Assembly: GCA_902506565.1 (NCBI GenBank) | Contig: LR732703.1 | Location: 1,010,496-1,074,495, forward strand | Length of the DNA stretch: 64,000 nt | Direction: 5' to 3' | Source of the DNA: Burkholderiales bacterium 8X | Lineage (GTDB): Bacteria > Pseudomonadota > Gammaproteobacteria > Burkholderiales > Burkholderiaceae_C | Shown: one piece after another, positions 16,029-25,209 of the stretch | Layout of the letters: each line of letters opens with the position of its first letter | Position numbering within the stretch: the stretch's first letter is position 1 | Program-made: the position numbers and the translations under genes | The notes under the pieces: model-generated | The model's database searches: none | The model's input: only the letters and a program-made list of their open reading frames with translations | What the model was told of the DNA's origin: nothing

Positions 16029-18278
16029 TCAAAGCGGCCCGAAGTACTCGATCGGCCCGACCTCCGCATGCGCGTTGGGATACGGGTCGTACTCCGGAAA
16101 ATGCTGCGGCGTGGGCGACCACTTGGGCTGAGGGCCGGCACTCGTCGGGATGACCGCCTGCACGTTCATGCCCTCGCCCCAGGCCGGGTTGAACGAGCCC
16201 GCCACCGACACCACGGCGCCTCGGATCTGCTCGCCGTGGTAGATGCCTTGGCCCAGCGCATTGAAGCCGAGCAGCTTGTGCTTGCCGAAGCCGTAGAAAT
16301 CGTTGTCGACATAGAAGCGCGAACCGTCATCGAAGTACCGGGTCGTGAAGTCCTGGTTTCCCGCCGCGTCGAACTTCGTCTCCACCCGGCGCCAGCCGTG
16401 GCTGCCTTCCTGGTCGTAGTCGTAGGCGAGGCGTCCGCCGTCGGTTGTGTACAAGTTGGCCGAGTCTTCGCGCCCGGCCCAGTCGAAGTGCGACTCCACT
16501 CGCGTCCAGCCGGAGGCGCCCGTCTCGTTGTAGTCGATCCAGTCGCGGCTGCCGTCGTCCAGCACCACGTTGATCCAGTCGACGCGACCCTGCGGGTCGG
16601 ATCGCGATTCCCAACGGTTGGCACCATTCGCACCCAGCTGGTCGTAGTCGGTCCAATTGACGCTGCCGTCGTCCTGGGTGACATGCACCCAGTCCGTGCG
16701 GCCCGCCGCATCGGCGTGGGTGATCCAGGCGCGGTCGCCTCGAACGCCGCTTTGGTCGTAGTCGGTCCAGGTGGTCTGGCCATCGTCCAGCAACTCGGTG
16801 GACGTGTCCGCTCGGCCATAAGCGTCGTAGGTCGACTCGATGCGGCTCCATGCCTGGCTGCCGGTCTCGTCGTAGTTCGTGTTGTAGCGGCTTCCGTCGT
16901 CCATCACCGTGTCGACCGTGTCGAGCCGACCCTGCGCGTCAGTGCGCGACTCCCAGCGAGCCGCGCCGTAGAGGTTCTGCTGGTCGTAGTCGATCCAGTT
17001 GATGCTGCGGTCGTCCTGGGTGACGTGAACCCAGTCGCTGCGGCCTTGCGCATCCGTGTGGCTCATCCAGATGCTGTCGCCGCGGCTGCCAGTCTGGTCG
17101 TAATCCTTCCAGGTCGTGCTGCCGTCGTCGAGCGTGTCGTAGGACCAGTCGACGCGGCCTTGGTAATCGATGGTGGTGGTGCGGCTCGAGTAGTCGGAGT
17201 TGTCGCTCGCGCCGTCGACCTCGGTGCGAGTCTGGCTACCGCTTGCATCGTGCCTGGTGATCGTCTGGTCGCGAAAGCTGCCGTCCGGGTTGTAGGCGGT
17301 GACGGAGTGGGTTTCAGTGGTGCGATAGGTGCCGTCGGGTTGTAGGGTCTCTTTGGTTCGGGTGTGCCCCTCTCCATAGATCGTGGTGACCCGGTCGCCA
17401 TTGTTGTAGACGGCAGAACTGATGTAGGTGCCCTCTGGTCCGAGATCCTCGGAGAACCCCTTGACCTGATTGGGATCGTTCAGGACGTAGGTGAGGATGC
17501 CGCGAACTTCGTTCTTGTCCGTGCCTGCCTGAAGGTACGCATCGATATACCTGTCGACGTACATTCCTGAGATGACTGGCCTGCCGTTCGTCCCGATGTA
17601 GTCGATGAGCGCACTTCCGGTCAAGCCCAATGCCTTGCCCTGCGATTCCACCTTGATCAAGCCGGCATAGAAGCTGTCCGCAGTGCGGGCCTGGTATTGG
17701 CCTTGCGAAATATGGTCGGCAGCGGCGGCCGATCGAATCGCCGACAGTTCTGCGTACCAGCCGAGAACCTCCGCTTTCATCACCAAGTCGAGCGAAGCCG
17801 CGCTCCGTGCTGCACCGGTCAGGTCCGGACGAAGTTCTGCTGGTGTTTTGGTGCGCAATTGATAGGCCTCGTCGTACAAGGCTTGGTTGTTGGAGTGATC
17901 GGCCTCGTGAGCGATGAACCCGATGGAGGTCAGAGCGGTTTGAAGCTTGGTAAAGGCTGCGGGTGCGGTCCCTTCAGCAGTTTTCTGTTCAACGAACCAG
18001 GCCGGGTCGAGTTGGATGGCGAATTTGTTGCCTCGTTCGATAAAATTGCGCGTTCCCCGGTCATTGCTATAGAGAGCGCTCGCATTGTTTTGACTTAATA
18101 GATCGGAATTGGCCAGTTCAATCACCAAGTCACCTCGAGTCACCGCGAGCGACAACGTCTCGTTAGCAGATCGGTTTGAATTCAAAGCAATTACAAGATT
18201 CTGCACAGCATTAGCTGCGACTCCTGGAAAACTTTTGATCGCGCCAAATATTTTATCATCAATTGTAAATACGGTCAT
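16029..18278 (-). CDS. Repeat-rich HEXXH protein, predicted type I secretion cargo (candidate metallopeptidase)
   Basis: A 749-residue protein with no N-terminal export signal and no membrane span, last in an operon with a PrtD-type ABC exporter and HlyD-type adaptor, so it is the likely cargo. The N-terminal domain (1-260) contains FIAHEADHSNN: H124-E125-x-x-H128, the zincin motif, with Glu170 or Glu177 as possible third ligand. From about 280 on the chain is beta-repeat-like, with eight 38-residue units (364-666) built on W-x-D-Y-D-Q, D-A-x-G-R-x-D and D-D-G-S. The Asp-rich repeats lack RTX GGxGxD nonapeptides. An AAGGAG site 7 nt before the ATG fixes the start. I do not recognise the family; peptidase activity is inferred from one motif. 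Confidence 0.72.
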   Translation of the reverse strand: MTVFTIDDKIFGAIKSFPGVAANAVQNLVIALNSNRSANETLSLAVTRGDLVIELANSDLLSQNNASALYSNDRGTRNFIERGNKFAIQLDPAWFVEQKTAEGTAPAAFTKLQTALTSIGFIAHEADHSNNQALYDEAYQLRTKTPAELRPDLTGAARSAASLDLVMKAEVLGWYAELSAIRSAAAADHISQGQYQARTADSFYAGLIKVESQGKALGLTGSALIDYIGTNGRPVISGMYVDRYIDAYLQAGTDKNEVRGILTYVLNDPNQVKGFSEDLGPEGTYISSAVYNNGDRVTTIYGEGHTRTKETLQPDGTYRTTETHSVTAYNPDGSFRDQTITRHDASGSQTRTEVDGASDNSDYSSRTTTIDYQGRVDWSYDTLDDGSTTWKDYDQTGSRGDSIWMSHTDAQGRSDWVHVTQDDRSINWIDYDQQNLYGAARWESRTDAQGRLDTVDTVMDDGSRYNTNYDETGSQAWSRIESTYDAYGRADTSTELLDDGQTTWTDYDQSGVRGDRAWITHADAAGRTDWVHVTQDDGSVNWTDYDQLGANGANRWESRSDPQGRVDWINVVLDDGSRDWIDYNETGASGWTRVESHFDWAGREDSANLYTTDGGRLAYDYDQEGSHGWRRVETKFDAAGNQDFTTRYFDDGSRFYVDNDFYGFGKHKLLGFNALGQGIYHGEQIRGAVVSVAGSFNPAWGEGMNVQAVIPTSAGPQPKWSPTPQHFPEYDPYPNAHAEVGPIEYFGPL
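16280..17189 (-). repeat. Eight 38-residue tandem repeats with a 114-residue higher-order period
   Basis: Units run from residue 364 to 666 of the cargo protein. Units 1-3 (17189-16848) match units 4-6 (16847-16506) better than they match each other: units 2 and 5 share DWVHVTQDD and WxDYDQ; 3 and 6 share RWESR and DDGSR; 1 and 4 share TTW-DYDQ-G-RGD. Units 7 and 8 are more diverged. This implies a past tandem duplication of a three-unit block of 342 bp. Confidence 0.75.
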
Positions 18279-18981
18279 TGCTGAACTCCTTGAATTTAAA
18301 AATATTGCTCATGCTGATACTGGTCAAACATCCACCATTAGCTATGCCAAATGTTATGTTCGCACCGTCCGAAAATTTGCTGACAAACTCTTGTCGATAT
18401 GGGTAACCGTCGTGCGGTCCCGCTTCAAACGGTCCGTGAACACCAAGTGGCCGAAAGGCGAAGGGCTGTCCCCAATAAGCCTCAACTAGCCTCGAGTGAA
18501 AGCAGTCGCGGTATCCCCTGTAATCGAGCTTGACTACCAGGGTCCATGACGCTAGCTGTTCATGCTCAACGTAGTAAAGGCTTCCTTGCCAATCTTTGAC
18601 TTGCAACGACTGCTCCGGCTCGAAACCCTCGCCCATCGACTTCGTGCCTTCTGTAGAGACAGAAATTTTCTTATTTATGAAACGAGCATCTAGTACCGAG
18701 TAAATCGCTCGCCGATCCAACAAAAGCCCCGGCTCTTCGTGCAATCGCCGGGCGGCGTCGATCATTCGTTTTACTTCGGTAGGTAGTTCTTGAACCATCC
18801 TCGGTGCATTTGGCGTGAGCGGGGGCGCAGGCGTGGAGTCAGGCACGGGCTTGATTTCGATCCGCGGCGGAATCCATATATCCGCGATCGCCGCGCGCGG
18901 CAACAGGCTTGCTGCCACGAGAGCCATGCCCCACGGCAGCCGCAGCTGCCATTCCCATCTACTTCTTCGCTTCTTCATCAT
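18259..18981 (-). CDS. Periplasmic hypothetical protein of the type I secretion locus
   Basis: A 240-residue protein with a signal peptide (MMKKRRSRWEWQLRLPWGMA to AAIA-D, cleavage near residue 34) and a Pro-rich start of the mature part. Two cysteines (RDCFHSR and GGCLTS) could pair in the periplasm. No domain is recognised. A strong AAGGAGG site stands 6-8 nt before the ATG at 18981. Its end overlaps the cargo gene by 20 bp, so the two are made together. In the Erwinia/Pseudomonas protease systems a periplasmic inhibitor sits beside PrtDE. A similar protective role is possible here, by analogy of position only; the length (about 206 residues mature) is larger than Inh. Confidence 0.7.
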   Translation of the reverse strand: MMKKRRSRWEWQLRLPWGMALVAASLLPRAAIADIWIPPRIEIKPVPDSTPAPPLTPNAPRMVQELPTEVKRMIDAARRLHEEPGLLLDRRAIYSVLDARFINKKISVSTEGTKSMGEGFEPEQSLQVKDWQGSLYYVEHEQLASWTLVVKLDYRGYRDCFHSRLVEAYWGQPFAFRPLGVHGPFEAGPHDGYPYRQEFVSKFSDGANITFGIANGGCLTSISMSNIFKFKEFSNDRIYN

Positions 18982-19075
18982 CTATCGACCTCCTTGTTGT
19001 GACGATTCATCCGCTTTGACTTCTCCATCACGCTCACCTCTGCGAAAGCGGCAGCCGCAGACGAGCTTCATCGAT

Positions 19076-20440
19076 CTACCGTTCCCGCAAGCTGCGCCTG
19101 ATTCCATCCAGCAAAGGGTCGAACAGGTAAGCCCATGCGGTTCGTTCCCTGGTCGGAATAAACACTTCCGCTTGCATCCCAGGGGAAAGCAGCAATTCCT
19201 GCCCTGCAAGCTTTCCGGCAATCTCCAATGCTTCTCTGCTGACCTCCAAGTGCGCCACGTAGTAAGGGACACCCGATTGCTGCGACGCGGGATCGCTCGC
19301 ACGGTCGGCCCCGACGTAGCTCAGGCGCGCCTGAACCTGCGGCGTCGAGCGCGCCCGGTAGGCCGGAAGCATCACGAACGCTGGCGTCCCGAGCGCCATG
19401 GCGCGCTGCGCATCGCGGATGTCGGTAACCGCCACGCGAGCCTCGATCAACACGCCAGAGCCCTGCGGCACGATTTCCATCACCGACTCGCGGGGACCGA
19501 TCGATGCGCCGATCGTGTGGGCCTTCAATCCGACGACTTCACCCGCAACGGGCGCTCGGAGCTGCTGGCGCAGTTCCGCGTCGATTGCAGGACGCAGGGC
19601 CTGTTCGATTTGCGAAAGTTGCGCAGTGACGGTCTTGAGTTCGTCCGCGGCAGCGCGGGCGAACTCGGTGGTCTGTGCGGCGAGCTTCAGCCGTGTATCG
19701 GCCTCCTTTTGACGTACTTGCGCGAGCTGGCTCGCTCCGCCCTGGGTCCGAACCCGGTAGTCGGCCGCCAGGCGCTGCAGCTCCGTCCACCGGGCTTCGC
19801 TGATGAACCCTTCGGCTCGCAGCCGTTCGTTGGCAACGAGGTCGCGTTGCGCGAGGGTCAGCGCGGCTTCGGTGGTGCCGATGAGGTCGCGCTGGGTCTG
19901 GATTTCTCGGTCGATGTGCAGCAGCTGTTCATTCAGCCATCGTGATTGCTGGGCCTGTTGCCTGGCGCGCGCGTCGAAAAGCTCCTGCTCACGCCGGCCC
20001 AGGCTGGTCATGTGCAACGGGGTACCGGAGTCGGTCCGCAAAGCCGGCAATTCGGGGCGAAAGCTCACGCCGCGGGTCTCCGCATCGAGGCGTTGCGCCC
20101 TGAGGCTGCTCGCAACCCATTGCTCGCGCAGCGCCTCTGCATTGGCTGTCACCTGTCTGTCGCCCAAGGTGAGCAGAACCTGGCCCTGCGCCACCAGGTC
20201 GCCGTCCTTGACATGAATGGCAGCGACGATGCCGCCTTCGGCGTGCTGCACCGACTTTCGATTGCCGATTGACTTGACCGTCGCCTCGGCGATCACGGCA
20301 GCGGATAGCGGCGCGAGGCTGGCCCACAGGCCAAGCGCCACGATCGCCAGCAAGGAGCCGCAAGCGCCGAGGCGGGTCGCACGGCGCATCTCCTGCTGCC
20401 ATGGCGCCAAGGCGTCGCCGGTCGAGGATGCTTGGCTCAA
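19076..20440 (-). CDS. HlyD-family type I secretion adaptor (PrtE type)
   Basis: A 454-residue membrane-fusion protein. A single membrane helix (LGACGSLLAIVALGLWASLA, about residues 24-43) is followed by the lipoyl half VQHAEGGIVAAIHVKDGD, a long coiled coil (about 110-290) and the second lipoyl/beta-barrel part (LRAPVAGEVVGL). It links the inner-membrane ABC exporter to a TolC-like channel. I place the start at a TTG at 20440: its T overlaps the TGA of the exporter gene and a perfect AGGAGG lies 7 nt upstream. An ATG at 20512 would add 24 residues and overlap the exporter by 76 bp without a comparable ribosome site. Confidence 0.85.
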   Translation of the reverse strand: MSQASSTGDALAPWQQEMRRATRLGACGSLLAIVALGLWASLAPLSAAVIAEATVKSIGNRKSVQHAEGGIVAAIHVKDGDLVAQGQVLLTLGDRQVTANAEALREQWVASSLRAQRLDAETRGVSFRPELPALRTDSGTPLHMTSLGRREQELFDARARQQAQQSRWLNEQLLHIDREIQTQRDLIGTTEAALTLAQRDLVANERLRAEGFISEARWTELQRLAADYRVRTQGGASQLAQVRQKEADTRLKLAAQTTEFARAAADELKTVTAQLSQIEQALRPAIDAELRQQLRAPVAGEVVGLKAHTIGASIGPRESVMEIVPQGSGVLIEARVAVTDIRDAQRAMALGTPAFVMLPAYRARSTPQVQARLSYVGADRASDPASQQSGVPYYVAHLEVSREALEIAGKLAGQELLLSPGMQAEVFIPTRERTAWAYLFDPLLDGIRRSLRER

Positions 20441-22224
20441 CGCACGGCCTCCTGCTCGACCGAAGCTCGCGGTGCGGCGGCCGACCTGGCTTCGTTTCGC
20501 CGTGCCATCCATTGCCGTACCTGTTCTCGAGGGCCGAATTGCTCGACCGTTCCTGCGCGCAGCACCAGCACGTGGCTGGCCATTTCGATCAGCTGCGGCC
20601 GATGGGTGATGAAGACGACGGTGGTGCGCTCTTGCCCGAGAAGCTGCAGGCAGCGTTCCAGGGCTGCGTCGCCTTCTGCATCGAGCTGGCTGTTCGGTTC
20701 ATCGAGCACCACCAGGCTGGGCCTGGCCGCTCCTGGCGTGGCGTAGAGCGCGCGGGCGAGCCCGATGCGCTGCCGTTGACCGCCGGAAAGCACCCGGGTA
20801 TCTCGCGCGTTGCCGAGCATGGTGTCGTAGCCGTTCGGGAGCGACGTGATCAGGTCATGCGCACCGGCGCGCCGAGCGGCAGCGATGACGGCTTCGCTCT
20901 GCTCGGCCGTCAATGCGTCTCGCGGTTGCCAAAGCCGTGCGATGTTGTGAGCGATGGTGCCGCTGTGCAGCATCACTTCCTGCGGCAGGTAGCCGGTCGA
21001 CCGGCCCCGGCTCTCCTGCTCGTATTGCTCGATCGCCGCACCGTCGAGCCTGGCTTCTCCGTGAGTGGCCGGCAGCACGCCTGCAAGGACGCGCGCCAGC
21101 GTGCTCTTGCCGCTGCCGCTGCCGCCCAGCACGGCCAGGGCGGCACCGCAGGGAAGTTCGAAGCCCAGGTTGTGCAGGATGGCGGCTTCGTTCGCTGCAT
21201 GCCGGACGGCCAGCTGCACCACCTGCAGCCCGCCGCGACTGGAGGGAAGCCGTGTCTGCGGCTGGTCCTTGGCAAGCTGAACCTGCGCGGCGGCAGCCTG
21301 ACGCAGCCGCTTCAGGGCCTTGCGGGTTTCGAGCTGATGCTTCCAGCTGCCGATCAGCACTTCCAGCGGCATCAACGCCTTGCCGAGGAGGATGCTGCCG
21401 GCAATCATGACGCCGCCGGTCGCTTCCCCGCGCAACACCAGCCACGCGCCCACGGCAAGCATGGCGAGCTGCAGCACATGGCGAGCAAGCTTTCCGAAGT
21501 TCTTCAGGTTGTGGCCTGGCAACTCGGCGGCGAGGCGGAGGTCCGACGCCGTGCTCCTGATCCTGCCGAGGCTGGCGCACACGTGGATTTGCTGGCCATG
21601 CGCCTGGAGAACCTCGGCGAAGGTTGCGATTTCCGACGACTTGTCCTGGGCTCGCGACTGCGCGTGCTCGGCCTCCGCCGAGATGCGGCGAAGCCGCCAA
21701 TCCGCAAGCCATGCAAGCGCGACGAGGAGCAGCATGCCGACGAGGGCAACGATCCCGAGCATGGGATGGAAAGCCGCGACGAGGCACAGATAGACGAGGC
21801 ACCACGGCAAGTCGATGACGGCCAGCATCGCCGGACCGCCGACGAAGCCGCGCAAGGTGGCGATGTCTCGCCAGAGCTGCTGCGCCATGTCGCCGGACTG
21901 CCCGGCCTGCGTGCCGACGATCAGGGGCATCAGGGCGTCGGTGAGATGCGCATCGAGACCTGCAGCGCGAGCCGCATGCCATCGCACCCGTGCCGTCTCG
22001 ACAACCCACCAACCGACAAGGGAAAGGGCCGCGGCGACGAGCAGCATGAGCAGCGTCTCGTGGCTGCGGCTGGTGAGCACGCGGTCATAGATCTGCAGCG
22101 TCACGAGTGTCGGAACCAACAGCAATAGATGCACCACGGTGCTCGCCACGAGAGAGCCGGCGAGTTCGGCAGGTGCAGGCCAGATGGTGGATGAGGTCGT
22201 CGGTCTCGCGTCGGCGAATCTCAT
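20437..22224 (-). CDS. Type I secretion ABC exporter (PrtD type)
   Basis: A 595-residue half-transporter with six membrane helices in the first 300 residues (LAGSLVASTVVHLLLLVPTL onward) and a C-terminal ATPase: Walker A GGSGSGKST, Q-loop YLPQEV, signature LSGGQRQR, Walker B SLVVLDEP and a switch histidine in FITHR. There is no C39 peptidase domain, so cargo should carry an uncleaved C-terminal signal rather than a double-glycine leader. It drives secretion of the downstream HEXXH protein. The start is uncertain: ATG at 22224 gives the usual PrtD length; a TTG at 22314 adds 30 residues. No outer-membrane channel gene follows; the TolC at 35024 could serve. Confidence 0.87.
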   Translation of the reverse strand: MRFADARPTTSSTIWPAPAELAGSLVASTVVHLLLLVPTLVTLQIYDRVLTSRSHETLLMLLVAAALSLVGWWVVETARVRWHAARAAGLDAHLTDALMPLIVGTQAGQSGDMAQQLWRDIATLRGFVGGPAMLAVIDLPWCLVYLCLVAAFHPMLGIVALVGMLLLVALAWLADWRLRRISAEAEHAQSRAQDKSSEIATFAEVLQAHGQQIHVCASLGRIRSTASDLRLAAELPGHNLKNFGKLARHVLQLAMLAVGAWLVLRGEATGGVMIAGSILLGKALMPLEVLIGSWKHQLETRKALKRLRQAAAAQVQLAKDQPQTRLPSSRGGLQVVQLAVRHAANEAAILHNLGFELPCGAALAVLGGSGSGKSTLARVLAGVLPATHGEARLDGAAIEQYEQESRGRSTGYLPQEVMLHSGTIAHNIARLWQPRDALTAEQSEAVIAAARRAGAHDLITSLPNGYDTMLGNARDTRVLSGGQRQRIGLARALYATPGAARPSLVVLDEPNSQLDAEGDAALERCLQLLGQERTTVVFITHRPQLIEMASHVLVLRAGTVEQFGPREQVRQWMARRNEARSAAAPRASVEQEAVR

Positions 22225-22445
22225 GCCGATGGGCGGCGAGTTGGGCGCAAGCAAGAATTGGTCGCGACGAAGAAGGCGCAGCTCAAGGCGTGACTCCCGG
22301 GTTGTTTGCTTCAACTGCGCGCATCAGGCAGCCGCGCGAGTCTATGGCCGCAAAACACCCCGGAACGGGTGGCAATCTGAGCAATTCTTCAGGTGCTAGA
22401 CGAAGGTATGCAGTTGATTCGCCGCAATCCTTTTCATCGACGGAT

Positions 22446-22874
22446 TCACGCCTCTCGCCCCTGCGCCAGCTCGCCCAGGATCGGACACTCCGGTCGCTCG
22501 TCGCCATGACAGCAATCCGCCAGGTGCTCCAGCGTGCGTCGCATGGCCGTGAGTTCCTCGATCTTTCGGCCCAGGTCGCTCGCGTGCGCCAGCGCGATCC
22601 GCTTGACCTCGGCGCTGCTGCGGCGCTTGTTCTGCCACAGCTTCAGCAGCTCGGCGATCTCGGCCATGCCGAAGCCGAGGTCGCGGGCCCTTCGGATGAA
22701 GCGAAGCGTATGCACGTCGGGTTCGGTGTACTGCCTGTAGCCGGATTCGGTACGCAGCACCTTCGGCAGGAGGCCGAGCGCTTCGTAGTGGCGGACCATC
22801 TTGGCCGACACGCCCGAAAGCTCGGCAGCCTGCCCGATGTTGAAGGGCGATGTGGCGGAAGGATCACGCTTCAT
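22446..22874 (-). CDS. cueR: CueR-type MerR-family copper regulator
   Basis: A 142-residue MerR-family activator. The N-terminal HTH ([20 protein letters not shown]) and a wing with GYRQY lead to a coiled-coil dimer helix and a C-terminal metal loop [10 protein letters not shown], where Cys122-x7-Cys130 matches the Cu(I)-binding pair of CueR; Cys121 is extra. It senses cytosolic Cu(I), Ag(I) or Au(I) and untwists 19-bp-spaced promoters. Its start overlaps the stop of the copper ATPase gene by four bases, so it is made from the promoter it controls, giving positive feedback. Confidence 0.88.
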   Translation of the reverse strand: MKRDPSATSPFNIGQAAELSGVSAKMVRHYEALGLLPKVLRTESGYRQYTEPDVHTLRFIRRARDLGFGMAEIAELLKLWQNKRRSSAEVKRIALAHASDLGRKIEELTAMRRTLEHLADCCHGDERPECPILGELAQGREA

Positions 22875-25171
22875 GACGTCGGGCTTCCTTTCCAGCGGCG
22901 CAGCAGCAAGGCATTGGCCACCACGCTCACGCTGCTGAAGGCCATCGCCGCACCGGCGATCACGGGGCTCAGCAGGCCGAGCGCCGCAAGCGGAATGCCG
23001 ACCAGGTTGTAGACGAAGGCCCAGAACAGGTTCTGGCGGATCTTGGCGTAGGTGCGGCGCGAGATATCGATGGCATCGCCCACCAGCCTCGGCTCGCCGC
23101 GCATCAGGGTGATGCCCGCGGCATGCATCGCCACGTCGGTTCCGTTCGACATCGCGATGCCGACGTCCGCGGCAGCAAGGGCCGGCGCGTCGTTGATGCC
23201 ATCGCCCACCATCGCGATCCGGACGCCATCGGCCTTGAGGCGCGCGACCAGCTTCGCCTTGTCCTCGGGCAGCACGTCGGCATGCACCTCGTCGATACCG
23301 AGCAACCGGCCGATCGCAGCGGCGCTGCCGCGGTTGTCGCCGCTGACCAGCACCGTGCGAATGCCCAAGGCCTGCAGGCTTCGGATCGCTTCGGCGGCGC
23401 CGGGCTTCGGCGCGTCGCCGAAGGCGAGCAGTCCGAGGAGCCGCGGGCCTGCGCCGGCGTCGATGGCTGCCAGGAAGGACACCGTGCTGCCTTCGGCCTG
23501 GAAGGCCTCCGCGCGCTGTGCCAATGCACCGAGCGGCACGCCGAGTTCTTTCATCCAGCGCGCGCTGCCCAATCGCAGTTCTTTTCCGTCGACTCGCGCC
23601 GAAATGCCGCGCCCGGCAGCGGCGCGGGCCTCGGCTGCGGGCAACAGGTCGATCTCGAGTCGGCCGGCTTCTGCGACGACCGCTCGCCCGAGCGGATGCT
23701 CGCTGCCCGACTGGATCGAAGCCGCCAGCCGCAGCAACGACGCGGTGTCGCCGTCGACGGCTTCACAGGCGACCAGCTCGGGCCGGCCCTCGGTCAATGT
23801 GCCGGTCTTGTCGAAGGCGACGACCTTCAGCTCGTGCGCGATCTCCAGCGCCTCGGCGTCCTTGATCAGGACGCCGCGGCGCGCGGCTGCGCCGGTGCCG
23901 GCCATGATCGCGGTGGGCGTCGCGAGACCGAGCGCGCACGGGCAGGCGATCACCAGCACCGCGACCGCGTTCAGCACGGCCTGCTCCCAATGGCCGCCGG
24001 CGATGCCCCAACCGAGCAGCGTGAGCAGGGCCAGCCCGATCACCACCGGCACGAAGACGGCGCTGACCCGATCGACCAGGCGCTGGATCGGCGCCTTCCT
24101 GGCCTGCGCCGACTCGACCAGGCGGACGATTCGCGCGAGCGTCGATTCGGCGCCGATCGCGGTGGTTCGCACGAGCAGCACGCCTTCGCCGTTGAGCGAG
24201 CCGCCGGTGACCCGGTCCCCCGGATGCCTGGCAACCGGAAGGCTTTCGCCGGTGATCAAGGATTCGTCGACCTGGCTGGCACCTTCGGTCACCAGGCCGT
24301 CGACCGGCACGCGCTCTCCGGGCCGGATCAGGACCAGATCCCCGATCCGCACTTGCGGAATGTCGATCTCGCGTTCGCTGCCGTCGGCCGCGCGGATGCG
24401 GGCCCGTTCGGGACGCAAGGCGTTGAGCGCGCCGATCGCCTCGGTGGTGCGTTGCCTTGCGCGGCTTTCCAGCCACTTGCCGAGCAACACCAAAGTAATG
24501 ACGACCGCCGAGGCTTCGAAGTAGAGATGCGGCGGCTGCCCCCCATGACCATGCTGCGCGAGCAGCAGGTAGACGCTCATGCCGTAGGCGGCCGAGGTTC
24601 CGAGGGCGACCAGCAGGTCCATGTTGCCGGTGCCGGCCCGAAGCGCCTTCCAGCCCGCCTTGTAGAAGCGCGCGCCGAGCACGAACTGCACCGGCGTGGC
24701 CAATGCAAGCTGCCATGCCGCATCCAGCATCCAGTCGCGGCCGATCAGGAGTCCGAACATCGGCAACACGAGCGGCAGGGACAGGATCGCGCCGAGCGCG
24801 GCCGGCCACCATTCCATTACGTGTCGGCCGGTCGGGCCTGCAGGTCGCGAGGCGTCCGGCACAACGCGGGTCGCACCGTAGCCGGCTTTCTGCACGGCGG
24901 CGATCAGCTGCTCGGGCGCCAGCGTCGCATCGCTCAGTTCGACCTCGGCCCGCTCGGTCGCCAGGTTGACGGTGGCGGAGCTGACGCCGGGTACCTTGCC
25001 GAGGGCCTTCTCGACGCGCATCACGCAGGACGCACAACTCATCCCCTCGATCTGCAAGGTCTCGGAAGCGGGGACTGCCGGTCGCGAGTCGGCTGAGCGC
25101 GGCGACTCGGCGGAGTCGGAGATGGAACCACGGTCCGATGGGGCGCGTGGAAGGGTCAGGCTGTCTTTCAT
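22871..25171 (-). CDS. copA: Cu(I)-exporting P1B-type ATPase
   Basis: A 766-residue heavy-metal ATPase. An N-terminal HMA domain has GMSCASC (Cys46, Cys49). Eight membrane helices include the transport motif ACPCALG. The phosphorylation loop is DKTGTLTEG, with TGES (actuator), SEHPLG (nucleotide-binding HP) and [10 protein letters not shown]. The CPC motif and adjacent CueR mark it as a Cu(I)/Ag(I) efflux pump. The first 43 residues are a Ser/Pro-rich linker. The start at 25171 lies only seven bases from the -10 of the CueR-type promoter, so the mRNA may be leaderless; an ATG at 25198 lies inside the operator and is unlikely. Confidence 0.93.
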   Translation of the reverse strand: MKDSLTLPRAPSDRGSISDSAESPRSADSRPAVPASETLQIEGMSCASCVMRVEKALGKVPGVSSATVNLATERAEVELSDATLAPEQLIAAVQKAGYGATRVVPDASRPAGPTGRHVMEWWPAALGAILSLPLVLPMFGLLIGRDWMLDAAWQLALATPVQFVLGARFYKAGWKALRAGTGNMDLLVALGTSAAYGMSVYLLLAQHGHGGQPPHLYFEASAVVITLVLLGKWLESRARQRTTEAIGALNALRPERARIRAADGSEREIDIPQVRIGDLVLIRPGERVPVDGLVTEGASQVDESLITGESLPVARHPGDRVTGGSLNGEGVLLVRTTAIGAESTLARIVRLVESAQARKAPIQRLVDRVSAVFVPVVIGLALLTLLGWGIAGGHWEQAVLNAVAVLVIACPCALGLATPTAIMAGTGAAARRGVLIKDAEALEIAHELKVVAFDKTGTLTEGRPELVACEAVDGDTASLLRLAASIQSGSEHPLGRAVVAEAGRLEIDLLPAAEARAAAGRGISARVDGKELRLGSARWMKELGVPLGALAQRAEAFQAEGSTVSFLAAIDAGAGPRLLGLLAFGDAPKPGAAEAIRSLQALGIRTVLVSGDNRGSAAAIGRLLGIDEVHADVLPEDKAKLVARLKADGVRIAMVGDGINDAPALAAADVGIAMSNGTDVAMHAAGITLMRGEPRLVGDAIDISRRTYAKIRQNLFWAFVYNLVGIPLAALGLLSPVIAGAAMAFSSVSVVANALLLRRWKGSPTS

Positions 25172-25178
25172 GAGACGT

Positions 25179-25209
25179 AGTCTGAACCTTGCCATCATGG
25201 CAAGGTCAA
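25179..25209 (-). promoter_or_regulatory. CueR operator/promoter of copA
   Basis: A perfect inverted repeat, ACCTTGCCAT and its complement around one central base, occupies 25186-25206. On the minus strand it lies between TTGACC (-35, 25204-25209) and CAGACT (-10, 25179-25184) with the 19-bp spacer typical of MerR-family promoters. The -35 overlaps the stop codon of the upstream cytochrome gene. Confidence 0.85.

Noticed and set aside
16029..18278. RTX toxin or RHS/YD-repeat toxin as identity of the cargo
   Set aside because: There are no GGxGxDxUx nonapeptides, and the 38-residue units differ from the YD-repeat pattern; no RHS core or C-terminal toxin junction is seen.
20437..20512. ATG at 20512 as start of the HlyD-type protein
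   Set aside because: It would overlap the exporter by 76 bp without a ribosome site, while the TTG at 20440 has AGGAGG at ideal spacing.
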